From Candidatus Cloacimonadota bacterium (GTDB lineage Bacteria; Cloacimonadota; Cloacimonadia; Cloacimonadales; TCS61), in the NCBI GenBank assembly GCA_027064945.1, contig JAMOPB010000456.1:1-29581 (forward strand): a stretch of DNA of 29,581 nt. Direction: 5' to 3'. The notes beneath the pieces are model-generated. The model did no database searches, had not been told where the DNA came from, and saw nothing but the letters and a program-made list of their open reading frames with translations. Shown here in pieces: positions 17,201 through 24,646 of this stretch. The position numbers and the translations under genes were made by a program. The first letter of the stretch is position 1. Every line of letters starts with the position of its first letter.

Positions 17201-17246
17201 GTTATCTTTTAACTTGACGGGAAAATGATAACAAAGAATTGATAAC
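17201..17246. promoter_or_regulatory. Operator-like repeats upstream of acyl-CoA dehydrogenase
   Basis: GTTATC (17201-17206) is the inverse of two direct TGATAAC copies (17226-17232 and 17240-17246, starts 14 bp apart). GTTATCTTTT with AAAATGATAAC forms an interrupted inverted repeat flanking TTGACG (17214-17219), a -35-like hexamer. The arrangement suggests regulator binding 40-85 bp before the start. This is pattern-based; no regulator is identified. Confidence 0.35.
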
Positions 17247-17285
17247 TCTATTATATTTGTATGATTATGAAAATTTGGAGGATAC

Positions 17286-18431
17286 ATGAATTATTTTTTT
17301 TCCGAAGATCAATTGGAAATTAGAGAAATTGCTAGAAAAGTAGCAGAAGAAAAAATTAAACCGGTTAGAGCTAAATATGATGAAGAAAATGCTTTCCCCT
17401 GGGAAATTGTTGAGGTTTTTAAACAAACAGATCTTTATGCTGTTCTTATTCCTGAAGAGTATGATGGAATTAGCGGCAAGGTTGAAGATTTGGTTATTGT
17501 TACAGAAGAACTTAGTCGTGTTTGTGGTGGAATCGGATTAGCTTTTGGAGCTTCCGGATTAGGTTTATATCCTATTCTTATCGGTGGTTCTGAAGAACAA
17601 AAGCAAAAATATCTCACTCAAATCGCTAATGGTGAGAAATTAGCAGCCTTCGCATTAACAGAAGCTAATGCGGGATCTGATGCTGGAGCATTGGAAACTA
17701 CTGCTGACAAAGATGGTGATTATTACATTCTTAATGGTACAAAACAGTGGATTACTAACGGTGGAGAAGCCGATATATACACGGTTTTTGCAATGACAGA
17801 TAAAAGCAAAGGAGCACGTGGTTGCTCTTGTTTTGTAGTGGAAAAAGGAACTCCCGGATTTTCATTTGGGAAAAAAGAAGATAAACTTGGAATACGCGGT
17901 TCTGCAACTAGAGAATTAATTTTTGATAATTGCCGTATTCCTAAAGAAAATCTTATTGGAAAAGAAGGGAAGGGTTTCATGATAGCTATGAAAACTTTTG
18001 ATAAATCTCGTCCAATGGTGGGAGCTCAAGCTGTTGGTATCGCACAAGGCGCATACGAAGAAGCTGCCAAATATTCAAAAGAGCGTCATCAATTTGGCAA
18101 ACCAATCTCATCTTTCCAAGCTATTCAACATATGTTAGCTGATATGGCTACTCAAATAGAAGCTGCTCGTGCTCTTGTATTAAGTACAGCAAGAATGATT
18201 GATTCAGGAGAAAAAAAATACGCTAAAGAATCTGCAATGTGTAAGGTTTTTGCTTCTGATGTGGCTATGAAAGTTACTGTTGATGCTATTCAAGTATTAG
18301 GCGGATATGGATATATGAAAGAATATCCTGTTGAAAAAATGATGCGTGATGCTAAAATAACACAGATCTATGAAGGTACAAATCAAATTCAAAGAAATAT
18401 TATTGCCTCAAATTTATTAAAAGAATTTTAG
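17286..18431 (+). CDS. Acyl-CoA dehydrogenase (short/branched-chain type)
   Basis: A 381-aa FAD enzyme that introduces the 2,3-double bond in acyl-CoA thioesters, passing electrons to electron-transfer flavoprotein. Family motifs are complete: FALTEANAGSDAGAL (FAD/substrate signature 1, ~120), WITNGG, LGIRGSATRELIF, KERHQFGKPISSFQAIQHMLADM (~265), and the second signature QVLGGYGYMKEYPVEKMMRDAK. Glu363 in QIYEGTNQIQR is the likely catalytic base, at the position used by butyryl-CoA-type dehydrogenases. GGAGG lies 5 nt before the ATG. It stands alone, with no adjacent ETF or thiolase genes, so the exact substrate (butyryl-, isobutyryl-, 2-methylbutyryl-CoA) cannot be read from context. Family very confident. 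Confidence 0.95.
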   Translation: MNYFFSEDQLEIREIARKVAEEKIKPVRAKYDEENAFPWEIVEVFKQTDLYAVLIPEEYDGISGKVEDLVIVTEELSRVCGGIGLAFGASGLGLYPILIGGSEEQKQKYLTQIANGEKLAAFALTEANAGSDAGALETTADKDGDYYILNGTKQWITNGGEADIYTVFAMTDKSKGARGCSCFVVEKGTPGFSFGKKEDKLGIRGSATRELIFDNCRIPKENLIGKEGKGFMIAMKTFDKSRPMVGAQAVGIAQGAYEEAAKYSKERHQFGKPISSFQAIQHMLADMATQIEAARALVLSTARMIDSGEKKYAKESAMCKVFASDVAMKVTVDAIQVLGGYGYMKEYPVEKMMRDAKITQIYEGTNQIQRNIIASNLLKEF

Positions 18432-18451
18432 GAGAATATAAAATCTGATGG

Positions 18452-18472
18452 CCCGGAATAATAAATTTCGGG
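18452..18472 (+). terminator. Hairpin after acyl-CoA dehydrogenase (weak terminator or attenuator)
   Basis: CCCGGAAT-AATAA-ATTTCGGG makes an 8-bp stem with one G-U pair and a 5-nt loop. The following TCTATTTA is U-rich but has no clean U-run. It lies 20 bp after one stop and ends 13 bp before the next start, so it may cut transcription partly or protect the upstream mRNA end. Confidence 0.5.
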
Positions 18473-18485
18473 TCTATTTACTATT

Positions 18486-18947
18486 ATGGGAATATCACAA
18501 ATACTATTAATCGTTTTATCTGTAATTATCGTAGGTGTTGCTATCTCAACCGGAATTTATATGTTGCACCAGCAGAATGTGTCTATTCATCGTCAAATGA
18601 TGATAGCACGCATGAATGAAATTGTAGCAATGGCATTAGCTCATAAGGAAACTCCCGCCAGTATGGGTGGAGGTGACGGATCTTATATAGGCTTTACATT
18701 AGCAGGCTCAAAAGAATCTCCCCAACCGGGAAGTAATTCTCCGGGCGGTTTTTGGTTGGAAGATAATGAAGTAAACTACTTTGTTGAATGGTATTTCAAC
18801 AATCGCTTAAAAATTATTGCTTCATCTAAAATCTTCGGGGAAGGGAAATATTGGAATAATACTTACAACGCTAGAATCGAAGCTGTGTTTGATTCAAATG
18901 GTAAAATCGATAATAAAGGCTTTGTGATAACAGGAGATTGGAAGTAG
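18486..18947 (+). CDS. Pilin-like small membrane-anchored protein, unknown
   Basis: A 153-aa protein with an N-terminal hydrophobic helix (~4-27: QILLIVLSVIIVGVAISTGI) directly after a very short N-terminus, then an extracytoplasmic domain of about 120 residues with GFTLAG, a Gly/Pro/Ser loop and a Trp-rich core (FVEWYFNNRL, YWNNTYNARIEAVF). The layout resembles a type IV pilin or pseudopilin: long N-terminal helix, variable globular head. The GFTLIE prepilin-peptidase motif is absent, and no downstream pilus gene is seen. No Shine-Dalgarno is evident before the ATG. Its TAG stop overlaps the GTG start of queH by one base. Membrane anchoring is well supported; the pilin relationship is a guess. 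Confidence 0.7.
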   Translation: MGISQILLIVLSVIIVGVAISTGIYMLHQQNVSIHRQMMIARMNEIVAMALAHKETPASMGGGDGSYIGFTLAGSKESPQPGSNSPGGFWLEDNEVNYFVEWYFNNRLKIIASSKIFGEGKYWNNTYNARIEAVFDSNGKIDNKGFVITGDWK

Positions 18948-19510
18948 TGAAAAAAAAATTATTAGTACATATTTGTTGTGCTCCTTGCTTCATAGCACCA
19001 TATAATCATCTAAAAAATAGTGAATGGGAAATTCATGGATTTTGGTATAACCACAATATTCATCCTTATTTAGAGTATAAAAAGAGATTGATAACATTAC
19101 AAAGATTTGCTGAAAAAGAAAATATCCCACTTATTGTTAAAGATGAATATGATCTTGAAAAATTCCTAAGAAATTCAGCTTTCCGTGAATCTGTTCGTTG
19201 CTATTCATGTTATTATGAAAGATTGAAATATGCGGCAATCATTGCCAGAAAAGGCAATTTTGATGCTTTTACTACAACTTTATTATATAGCAAATATCAG
19301 AACCATAAAATGATTGTTGAGATTGGAAATTCTTTAGCCAAAGAATATGGCGTAGATTTTTTCTATCAAGATTTTAGAGAATATTGGAAAGAAGGAATTA
19401 TGCTTTCCAAAGAAGATGGAATGTATCGTCAACAATACTGTGGATGTATTTATAGCGAATATGAACGTTATAAAAATGTGAAAGATATTGAGAAAATTGT
19501 GGATATTTAA
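18947..19510 (+). CDS. queH: Epoxyqueuosine reductase QueH
   Basis: A 187-aa QueH (DUF208 family), the cobalamin-independent enzyme that reduces epoxyqueuosine to queuosine at the tRNA wobble position, a non-homologous replacement for QueG. Conserved cysteines are all present: HICCAPC (Cys10, Cys11, Cys14), RCYSCY (Cys85, Cys88), and YCGC (Cys165, Cys167) followed by IYSEYER. The family binds a [4Fe-4S] cluster and an adjacent metal through such residues. I chose GTG at 18947 (1-bp overlap with the previous stop, GGAG about 10 nt upstream) because it yields MKKKLLVHICCAPC, the usual family start. A TTG at 18938 would add three residues but sits too close to that site. No other queuosine gene is nearby. 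Identification is confident. Confidence 0.94.
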   Translation: MKKKLLVHICCAPCFIAPYNHLKNSEWEIHGFWYNHNIHPYLEYKKRLITLQRFAEKENIPLIVKDEYDLEKFLRNSAFRESVRCYSCYYERLKYAAIIARKGNFDAFTTTLLYSKYQNHKMIVEIGNSLAKEYGVDFFYQDFREYWKEGIMLSKEDGMYRQQYCGCIYSEYERYKNVKDIEKIVDI

Positions 19511-19540
19511 TAGATACTCATATTTTCTATAATAAAACTT

Positions 19541-19570
19541 TTGACAATAAGTGATTTGTTTTGCTTTTAT
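19541..19570 (+). promoter_or_regulatory. Candidate promoter of the HD-GYP gene
   Basis: A consensus -35 TTGACA (19541-19546) lies 85 bp before the gene. The best -10 at 18-bp spacing is TTTTAT (19565-19570), only 4 of 6 matching. A perfect -35 with a poor -10 gives moderate to low support. Confidence 0.4.
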
Positions 19571-19625
19571 GTTTTGGGTTTTATTAAAAATTAAAGATAA
19601 TAAGTGAAAATGATTGGGAGTAAAA

Positions 19626-20978
19626 ATGAAAAGAGAATTTAAAGAGCTTCCTAGTTTAAAAGAAATGGGGATTTCTCCTTTTACTTTATCTTTTAAAGAT
19701 AAAGAAATGGAGAAAGAGTATGCTATTGATTATTACAAAAAATCTATAAATCAAGTAAGAGTTTCTTTCTTTTTAGCAATATTTTTATATGCATTCCTCG
19801 CTCTCTTAGATACTGTTTTACCCCCTGAATATCGTTATATTATCTGGGTAATTAGATTTTCCGGTGTATTACCAATAGGTATGCTTGTCCTTGTATCATC
19901 GTTTTCAAATAGCTTTGATCAAGTCAAGTCAGGTGCGATTGGATTCGCTATGTTTATGTTTGGTTTTGGAATAATTTTGATGATCTATATTGTTCCTAAA
20001 CCGGTTGATTTCTCTTATTATGCTTCAATGATCATTACTTTTATATTTATCTATCTCCTAACAGGATTTAGATTTATAACTGCTACTATTATTTCTCTTT
20101 TGTTACTTGCAATATATAACATAATGTCTATATATCTAATCGGTCCATCAGATGGAAACTTGGTTGAGAATAACTATTTCTTCATTGCTACAAATATTAT
20201 AGGTATGTTTGGTGCTTACTCTCTAGAATTTTTTTCAAAAAGAGATTTCTATGTTGCTAATTTGATTGAAAAACAAAACAAGCTTCTGGAAAATTTTAAT
20301 GAAGAACTTGAATATAAAGTTGAAGAAAAAACAGCTGCTCTAAAAGAAGAAATTGAAATTAGTAAAATGAAAGAACAAGAATTAATCAAATCAAAAGAAC
20401 AATTAGAAAAATTATATCATGAAACTGTTGCCGGTTTAGCTTCTGTTGTAGAGATGAGAGACCAAAATACTTCCGGACATCAAAAAAGAGTGAGTAAACT
20501 TGCCAAGGCTATTGCAGAAAAAATGAATTTATCAAAAGATGAAATTGAAGAGATTACTTTAGCAGCAGAAATTCATGATATTGGAAAATTGATCGTTCCT
20601 ACAATTATCTTAAATAAACCTAATGAGTTAACCGAAGATGAAAGAGCTATTATGCAACAGCATACTGCTGCAGGAGCGGATTTGTTGAAAACCATAGATT
20701 TTCCTTGGCCAATTGCCGATATTGTAAATCAGCATCATGAATTAATTGATGGTTCCGGATATCCAAATCATTTTAAGGGTGATGAAATTTTGTTACCGGC
20801 AAAAATTATCTGTGTTGCCGATACCTATGAGGCTATTACCGCATATAGACCTTATCGAGGAACATTGGATGCTGAGTATGCTATTTCCGAATTGAAAAAA
20901 GGTAGAGGCAAAATTTATGATGAGAAAGTAGTAGATGCTTGCCTTTCTGTAATTATCGAAGATGGATTTGAGTTTTAA
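19626..20978 (+). CDS. Six-TM HD-GYP domain protein (predicted c-di-GMP phosphodiesterase)
   Basis: A 450-aa membrane signalling protein. The ATG at 19626, with GGGAG 5 nt upstream, is preferred over the TTG 12 bp earlier. About six TM helices (~residues 45-205, FLAIFLYAFLALL through IATNIIGMFGAYS) form a MASE-like sensor. A coiled coil (~215-265) carries the signal to the HD-GYP domain. Key residues are intact: GHQKRV, H317-D318 (EIHDIGKL) and H370-H371-E372...D375-GSGYP380, the complete GYP motif that marks active c-di-GMP phosphodiesterases, plus DTYEAIT. By family it hydrolyses cyclic di-GMP (or a related dinucleotide) at the inner membrane. No cyclase is encoded in the window. A strong terminator follows, so it is a single-gene unit. 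Family very confident; ligand and sensed signal unknown. Confidence 0.93.
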   Translation: MKREFKELPSLKEMGISPFTLSFKDKEMEKEYAIDYYKKSINQVRVSFFLAIFLYAFLALLDTVLPPEYRYIIWVIRFSGVLPIGMLVLVSSFSNSFDQVKSGAIGFAMFMFGFGIILMIYIVPKPVDFSYYASMIITFIFIYLLTGFRFITATIISLLLLAIYNIMSIYLIGPSDGNLVENNYFFIATNIIGMFGAYSLEFFSKRDFYVANLIEKQNKLLENFNEELEYKVEEKTAALKEEIEISKMKEQELIKSKEQLEKLYHETVAGLASVVEMRDQNTSGHQKRVSKLAKAIAEKMNLSKDEIEEITLAAEIHDIGKLIVPTIILNKPNELTEDERAIMQQHTAAGADLLKTIDFPWPIADIVNQHHELIDGSGYPNHFKGDEILLPAKIICVADTYEAITAYRPYRGTLDAEYAISELKKGRGKIYDEKVVDACLSVIIEDGFEF

Positions 20979-20999
20979 AAAAGCAGATTAAAATATTCC

Positions 21000-21030
21000 G
21001 GGATGCTATCATCAGCATCCCTGTTTTTTT
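21000..21030 (+). terminator. Rho-independent terminator after the HD-GYP gene
   Basis: GGGATGCT-ATCATC-AGCATCCC is a perfect 8-bp stem with a 6-nt loop, followed by TG and seven T. It is 21 bp after the stop. Confidence 0.92.
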
Positions 21031-21079
21031 ACGATAAAATTAAAATTTTCTAATTTCTCCCCAATTTCTTGACTCATTA

Positions 21080-21106
21080 TTTACATCTTAGATTTTGGAA
21101 TATAAT
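21080..21106 (+). promoter_or_regulatory. Candidate panB promoter
   Basis: A consensus TATAAT (21101-21106) lies 26 bp before the panB start. The closest -35-like element is TTTACA (21080-21085) at a short 15-bp spacing; TTGACT at 21069-21074 is too far away. The position after a terminator supports promoter activity, but the -35 is uncertain. Confidence 0.42.
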
Positions 21107-21132
21107 ATATTTTTGCAAATTATGGAGGCAAA

Positions 21133-21936
21133 ATGCACAACGTAAAAACTTTTCAAAGATTAAAAAGAAAAGCAGAAAAGATTGTAATGATGACAGCATA
21201 TGATTATCCATCAGGGAAATATGTTCAAGCTGCCGGAACTGATATAATCTTGGTTGGAGATAGCTTGGGTATGGTTGTTTTAGGATATGAAGATACCCTA
21301 AAAGTAACTTTGGATGATATCATTCATCATGCAAAAGCATGTCGTCGAGGTGCAAATGACACCTTCATAGTTGCAGATATGCCATTTATGACATATCATT
21401 TAGATTTGGAGACTACAAAAAAAAATGCTGCCAGATTAATCTTGGAAGGTGATGCAAATGCTGTGAAATTGGAAGGTGGATCTGATTCTAGAATTGCAGC
21501 AATTAAAGCAATTGTTGATTGCGAGATTCCTGTAGTTGCTCACTTAGGACTTACTCCACAATCTGTTTATGCTTTTGGCGGATATAGAGTTCAAGGCAAA
21601 AAAGAATCTGAATTTAATAAAATTTTAGAGCAAGCAAAAAAAATCGAAGCAGCCGGAGCTTTCATGCTTGTGTTAGAAGGAATTCCTGAAGAATTGGGCA
21701 AGAAAATTAGTGAAGAATTAAAGATTCCTACTATTGGAATAGGAGCCGGAAGATTCTGTGATGGTCAAGTTTTGGTCTATCATGATATCTTAGGTATGAG
21801 TGATCTTGTGGCTAAATTTGTTAAACAATATGAAAACTTGTCTGAAAAGATTACATCTGCTTTAGGACAATTTTGTAATGAAGTGAAAGCTGGAGATTTC
21901 CCAGCTGAAGAACATATATATAATAGAAAAAAATAA
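21133..21936 (+). CDS. panB: 3-methyl-2-oxobutanoate hydroxymethyltransferase
   Basis: A 267-aa PanB, the first committed enzyme of pantothenate (coenzyme A) synthesis: it transfers a hydroxymethyl group from methylene-tetrahydrofolate to 2-oxoisovalerate to give ketopantoate. Visible motifs are VGDSLGMVVLGY with metal ligand Asp43, VADMPFMTY, VKLEGG, AHLGLTPQS, LVLEGIP with Glu182 (matching the E. coli catalytic Glu181), and GIGAGRFCDGQVLVYHDILG. Length is normal for the family (~265). GGAGG lies 6 nt before the ATG. The usual partner panC is not adjacent; instead a gene of unknown function follows 7 bp downstream. Cytoplasmic decamer by family. Very confident. Confidence 0.97.
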   Translation: MHNVKTFQRLKRKAEKIVMMTAYDYPSGKYVQAAGTDIILVGDSLGMVVLGYEDTLKVTLDDIIHHAKACRRGANDTFIVADMPFMTYHLDLETTKKNAARLILEGDANAVKLEGGSDSRIAAIKAIVDCEIPVVAHLGLTPQSVYAFGGYRVQGKKESEFNKILEQAKKIEAAGAFMLVLEGIPEELGKKISEELKIPTIGIGAGRFCDGQVLVYHDILGMSDLVAKFVKQYENLSEKITSALGQFCNEVKAGDFPAEEHIYNRKK

Positions 21937-21943
21937 GGAATAT

Positions 21944-22555
21944 ATGATGAATTTAGATGACTTTAAAAATATCGATATGACTCCGGAAGAGAAAATTAAA
22001 GCTGTTTCCGGATTAAAAGAACAACTTGAAGAAAATTTTGTTATACTTGGTCAATTACTCTCAGAAATTAAACGCAATAAATTATTTAAACATAAAGGTT
22101 ATAAAACTTTTAAAGAGTTTGTTGAAGAAGAATACAATTTTGGTGGTTCTTTTGCCAGTAAATTGGTAAGTAACTACAACCTTTTTATCAATGAATACGA
22201 TTTAGATGAAATTACTGCCAAGCAGATTGGTTTAGATAAATTGAACATGGTAAAACCAATGCTGAAAGATGCTACAAAAACAGAAGTTACAGAATGGATT
22301 GAAAAAGCAAAAATAGTTCCTACTGCTGAATTACGTGATGAAATAAAAGAATTAAGAGAGCGTAATAAAGAAAAAAACAAAACATCTAAAGAAATTTTCG
22401 TGGAGCAATATATTGAACGCATGGTTACTGCATTTAATTGTAGCAAAAAAGAGTTAGAATTTAAATTAGCTCTTTATTTTCAGGATGAAGATATCGAAGA
22501 AATTAAAGATGTTGTAAGCAAAAAACAAAATAGATACGAAGATCTGAATGGATAA
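21944..22555 (+). CDS. Unknown 203-aa helical protein, possible DNA-binding adaptor
   Basis: A fully helical, charged soluble protein without signal peptide. Residues ~25-80 (LLSEIKRNKLFKHKGYKTF, then EFVEEEYNFGGSFASKLVSN) follow a layout I associate with a helix-turn-helix domain of plasmid and mobile-element regulators: short helix, GYKTFxEFxEE, then a recognition-like helix ending S..Y.L. A basic charged helix (~130-150, RDEIKELRERNKEKNK) could be a coiled coil, then a helical C-terminus. Two adjacent ATG codons occur; AAGGA is 4 nt from the first and 7 nt from the second. It is 7 bp after panB, so probably co-transcribed with it, and about 75 bp before the PorX-like gene. The HTH likeness is by pattern only; function unknown. 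Confidence 0.68.
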   Translation: MMNLDDFKNIDMTPEEKIKAVSGLKEQLEENFVILGQLLSEIKRNKLFKHKGYKTFKEFVEEEYNFGGSFASKLVSNYNLFINEYDLDEITAKQIGLDKLNMVKPMLKDATKTEVTEWIEKAKIVPTAELRDEIKELRERNKEKNKTSKEIFVEQYIERMVTAFNCSKKELEFKLALYFQDEDIEEIKDVVSKKQNRYEDLNG

Positions 22556-22583
22556 AATTTCAGGAGGTTGTTTATATAATAGA

Positions 22584-22592
22584 TGCTATAAT
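22584..22592 (+). promoter_or_regulatory. Extended -10 promoter candidate for the PorX-like gene
   Basis: TGCTATAAT is a complete extended -10 element (TGn followed by consensus TATAAT), 38 bp before the ATG. There is no convincing -35, as is common for extended -10 promoters. It would start transcription near 22599. Confidence 0.5.
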
Positions 22593-22630
22593 CGACAGAT
22601 GTAAAAATTATAAAATCAAAGGAGTTGATT

Positions 22631-24184
22631 ATGCAAAAATTACGGATTTTGTGGGTAGATGATGAAGTTCAACATCTTAAACCATTTGTCCTATTTTTGG
22701 AAGAAAAAGGATATGAAGTAAAAACTGTTTCAAATGGTTCTGATGCTATCTCTTTAACGGTTTCGGAAAATTATGATCTGGTACTTCTAGATGAAATGAT
22801 GCCGGGAATGGATGGCTTGGAAACTTTAAGAGAGATCAAGAAGATAAAGCCTGCTTTGCCAATTGTGATGGTAACAAAAAGCGAGGAAGAAGGTTTGATG
22901 GAAGATGCTATTGCAGGTCAAATTGCAGATTATCTTATTAAACCGATAAATCCAAACCAAATAATAATGGCTATTAAGAAAATTTTCCAAACTGATCAAA
23001 TTAGGAAAAGCAAAATTGGCGAAAATTATGCTAAATTTTCAGCCGAATTAAATAGAAAATTACTATCTCAACCTACTTGGGAAGAATGGAAAGAAATATA
23101 TTCTCAAATTTGTTATTGGGATTTACATTTGGATGATATTCATGATAGTAATTTGAATCAGATGCATTTTCTGGAAAAGATGAACGCTAATAAAGAATTC
23201 TCAAATTTTGTTGAGAAGAATTACAGCTCTTGGTTATCTACAGATGACAGACCTACTTTGTCTTTTGATCTGATTTCCAATTATGTAGCTCCTGAATTAG
23301 AAAAGAGAAAGCAAGTATATTTTATCGTTCTAGATTGCATGAGGTTAGATCAGTATTATGCAATTTTACCATTCCTTGAAGAGTTCTTTAATGTGGAGAC
23401 AGATATTTATAGCTCAATTCTTCCAACTGCTACGCCATATTCAAGAAATTCAATTTTCAGCGGTATGCTTCCTAAGGATATTGCCGAAATGTACCCGCAG
23501 TATTGGAGCGAATCTTCCGATATGGATAATAGTAGAAATCGTAATGAGCATCAATTATTGGAATCTCATTTAAAAGATATTGGTGTTGATGTTTCTCATA
23601 GTAAATATGTGAAAATTTTTAATCTTTCTGAAGGCAATTATGTTCTTAGAAAAGTAGATTCTTGGAGAAATGAACATTTGGTTATACTGGTTTATAATTT
23701 CTTAGATCTATTGGCACACCACCGTTCTAATGATCCCATCTTAAAAGAAACAATACCGGATGAACAAGCTTTAAGAGCTTTTACAAAACATTGGTTTCAG
23801 CATTCTTCTTTATATCAGACATTAAGGAAATTAAGTGAAATCGGTGCTACTGTGGTTATCACTACAGACCATGGTTCCATAAGAGTGAATAAAGCAAGCC
23901 AGATAGTTGGAGATAAAGATACTAGCACAACTTTGCGCTACAAACAGGGAAAAAATCTGAAAGTAAACGATAAGCAAGTTTATATGATGAAAGATCCAAC
24001 TGATTACGGTCTTCCGGTTCGTAGCATTGTAGATAACTATGCTTTTGCAAAAGATGATTATTTCTTCGTTTATCCAAACTCTTTCCATCAATATTTAAAG
24101 CAGTTTAGTGGAACTTTCCAACATGGTGGAATAAGCCTTGAAGAGATGGTTTTGCCAATAGCAGTTTGCAAACCTAAGAAATAA
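22631..24184 (+). CDS. PorX-like response regulator with PglZ phosphatase domain
   Basis: A 517-aa two-domain regulator. Receiver domain (1 to ~120): Asp10-Asp11, phospho-acceptor Asp54 (LLDEMMPGMDG), Thr82 and Lys104, so a full active site. After a helical linker, the PglZ/alkaline-phosphatase-superfamily domain (~225-517) shows Asp235 (FIVLDCMR), Thr268 in PTATPYSRNSIFSG as the likely nucleophile, Asp413-His414 (TTDHGS) and His498 (FQHGG). This is the architecture of PorX, which with PorY regulates the type IX secretion system in Porphyromonas and Flavobacterium, where the PglZ domain acts on oligonucleotide signals. No PorY-like kinase or secretion gene is in this window. The ATG at 22631 has GGAG 6 nt upstream; the TTG at 22625 is not used. 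tsaE follows 11 bp later. Architecture certain; the type IX link is inference. Confidence 0.92.
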   Translation: MQKLRILWVDDEVQHLKPFVLFLEEKGYEVKTVSNGSDAISLTVSENYDLVLLDEMMPGMDGLETLREIKKIKPALPIVMVTKSEEEGLMEDAIAGQIADYLIKPINPNQIIMAIKKIFQTDQIRKSKIGENYAKFSAELNRKLLSQPTWEEWKEIYSQICYWDLHLDDIHDSNLNQMHFLEKMNANKEFSNFVEKNYSSWLSTDDRPTLSFDLISNYVAPELEKRKQVYFIVLDCMRLDQYYAILPFLEEFFNVETDIYSSILPTATPYSRNSIFSGMLPKDIAEMYPQYWSESSDMDNSRNRNEHQLLESHLKDIGVDVSHSKYVKIFNLSEGNYVLRKVDSWRNEHLVILVYNFLDLLAHHRSNDPILKETIPDEQALRAFTKHWFQHSSLYQTLRKLSEIGATVVITTDHGSIRVNKASQIVGDKDTSTTLRYKQGKNLKVNDKQVYMMKDPTDYGLPVRSIVDNYAFAKDDYFFVYPNSFHQYLKQFSGTFQHGGISLEEMVLPIAVCKPKK

Positions 24185-24195
24185 GGAAAATATTG

Positions 24196-24597
24196 ATGCA
24201 GAAAATAATCTTGGAAAGTGAAAAAGATACGATAGATTTTGCCAAAAAAATTGCTGAAAAAATAAAAATTGGCGATGTGTTAGCCTTGTATGGTGAATTA
24301 GGCAGTGGGAAAACATTTTTTTCTCGTCATCTTTGCAAATTTTTGGGAGTAGAAGAAAATGTAAGCAGTCCAAGTTATGTTCTAATGAACGAATATCACG
24401 GCAAATTTCCTATCGCGCATCTTGATTTTTATCGATTAGGTGGAGTGGAAGAAGTGTTGGAATTAGGATTACATGATATTTTCGAAACGGGTGTAACAAT
24501 AATCGAATGGCCTGAAATTGGTGAAGAAATTCTACCTGAAGATAGCATCCGATTACATTTTTATTTTGATGGTAATAATCGCTGGATCGAATTCTAA
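24196..24597 (+). CDS. tsaE: tRNA t6A synthesis ATPase TsaE
   Basis: A 133-aa TsaE, the small ATPase that works with TsaB and TsaD to make N6-threonylcarbamoyladenosine at position 37 of ANN-decoding tRNAs. The P-loop YGELGSGKTFF lies at ~32-41. The rest matches the family: SSPSYVLMNEYHGKFPIAHLDFYRL, GLHDIFETGVTIIEWPE and the short C-terminal strand. Length is typical (~130-155). ATG 24196 is preferred over the in-frame TTG 3 bp upstream because AAGGA lies 8 nt before the ATG. It is in a probable two-gene unit with the PorX-like gene, 11 bp apart. The unit ends at the bidirectional terminator. Very confident. Confidence 0.96.
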   Translation: MQKIILESEKDTIDFAKKIAEKIKIGDVLALYGELGSGKTFFSRHLCKFLGVEENVSSPSYVLMNEYHGKFPIAHLDFYRLGGVEEVLELGLHDIFETGVTIIEWPEIGEEILPEDSIRLHFYFDGNNRWIEF

Positions 24598-24606
24598 TAA
24601 AACAAA

Positions 24607-24633
24607 AAGGGTCAGTTTTTGTAACTGACCCTT
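24607..24633. terminator. Bidirectional terminator between tsaE and ssb
   Basis: AAGGGTCAGTT-TTTGT-AACTGACCCTT is a perfect 11-bp stem with a 5-nt loop. It lies 10 bp after tsaE and 14 bp beyond the ssb stop, between convergent genes. On the minus strand it is followed by TTTTTGTTTT, a strong tail for ssb; on the plus strand the tail ATTATTTT is weaker. Confidence 0.9.
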
Positions 24634-24646
24634 ATTATTTTGGTCG

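Noticed and set aside
17252..17259. TATATTTG resembling a Bacteroidetes -7 element
   Set aside because: No TTTG -33 partner at the required 19-21 bp distance; a likely chance match in AT-rich DNA.
24095..24373. 92-aa minus-strand frame over the PorX-like and tsaE junction
   Set aside because: Overlaps two confident genes and has no independent initiation signal.
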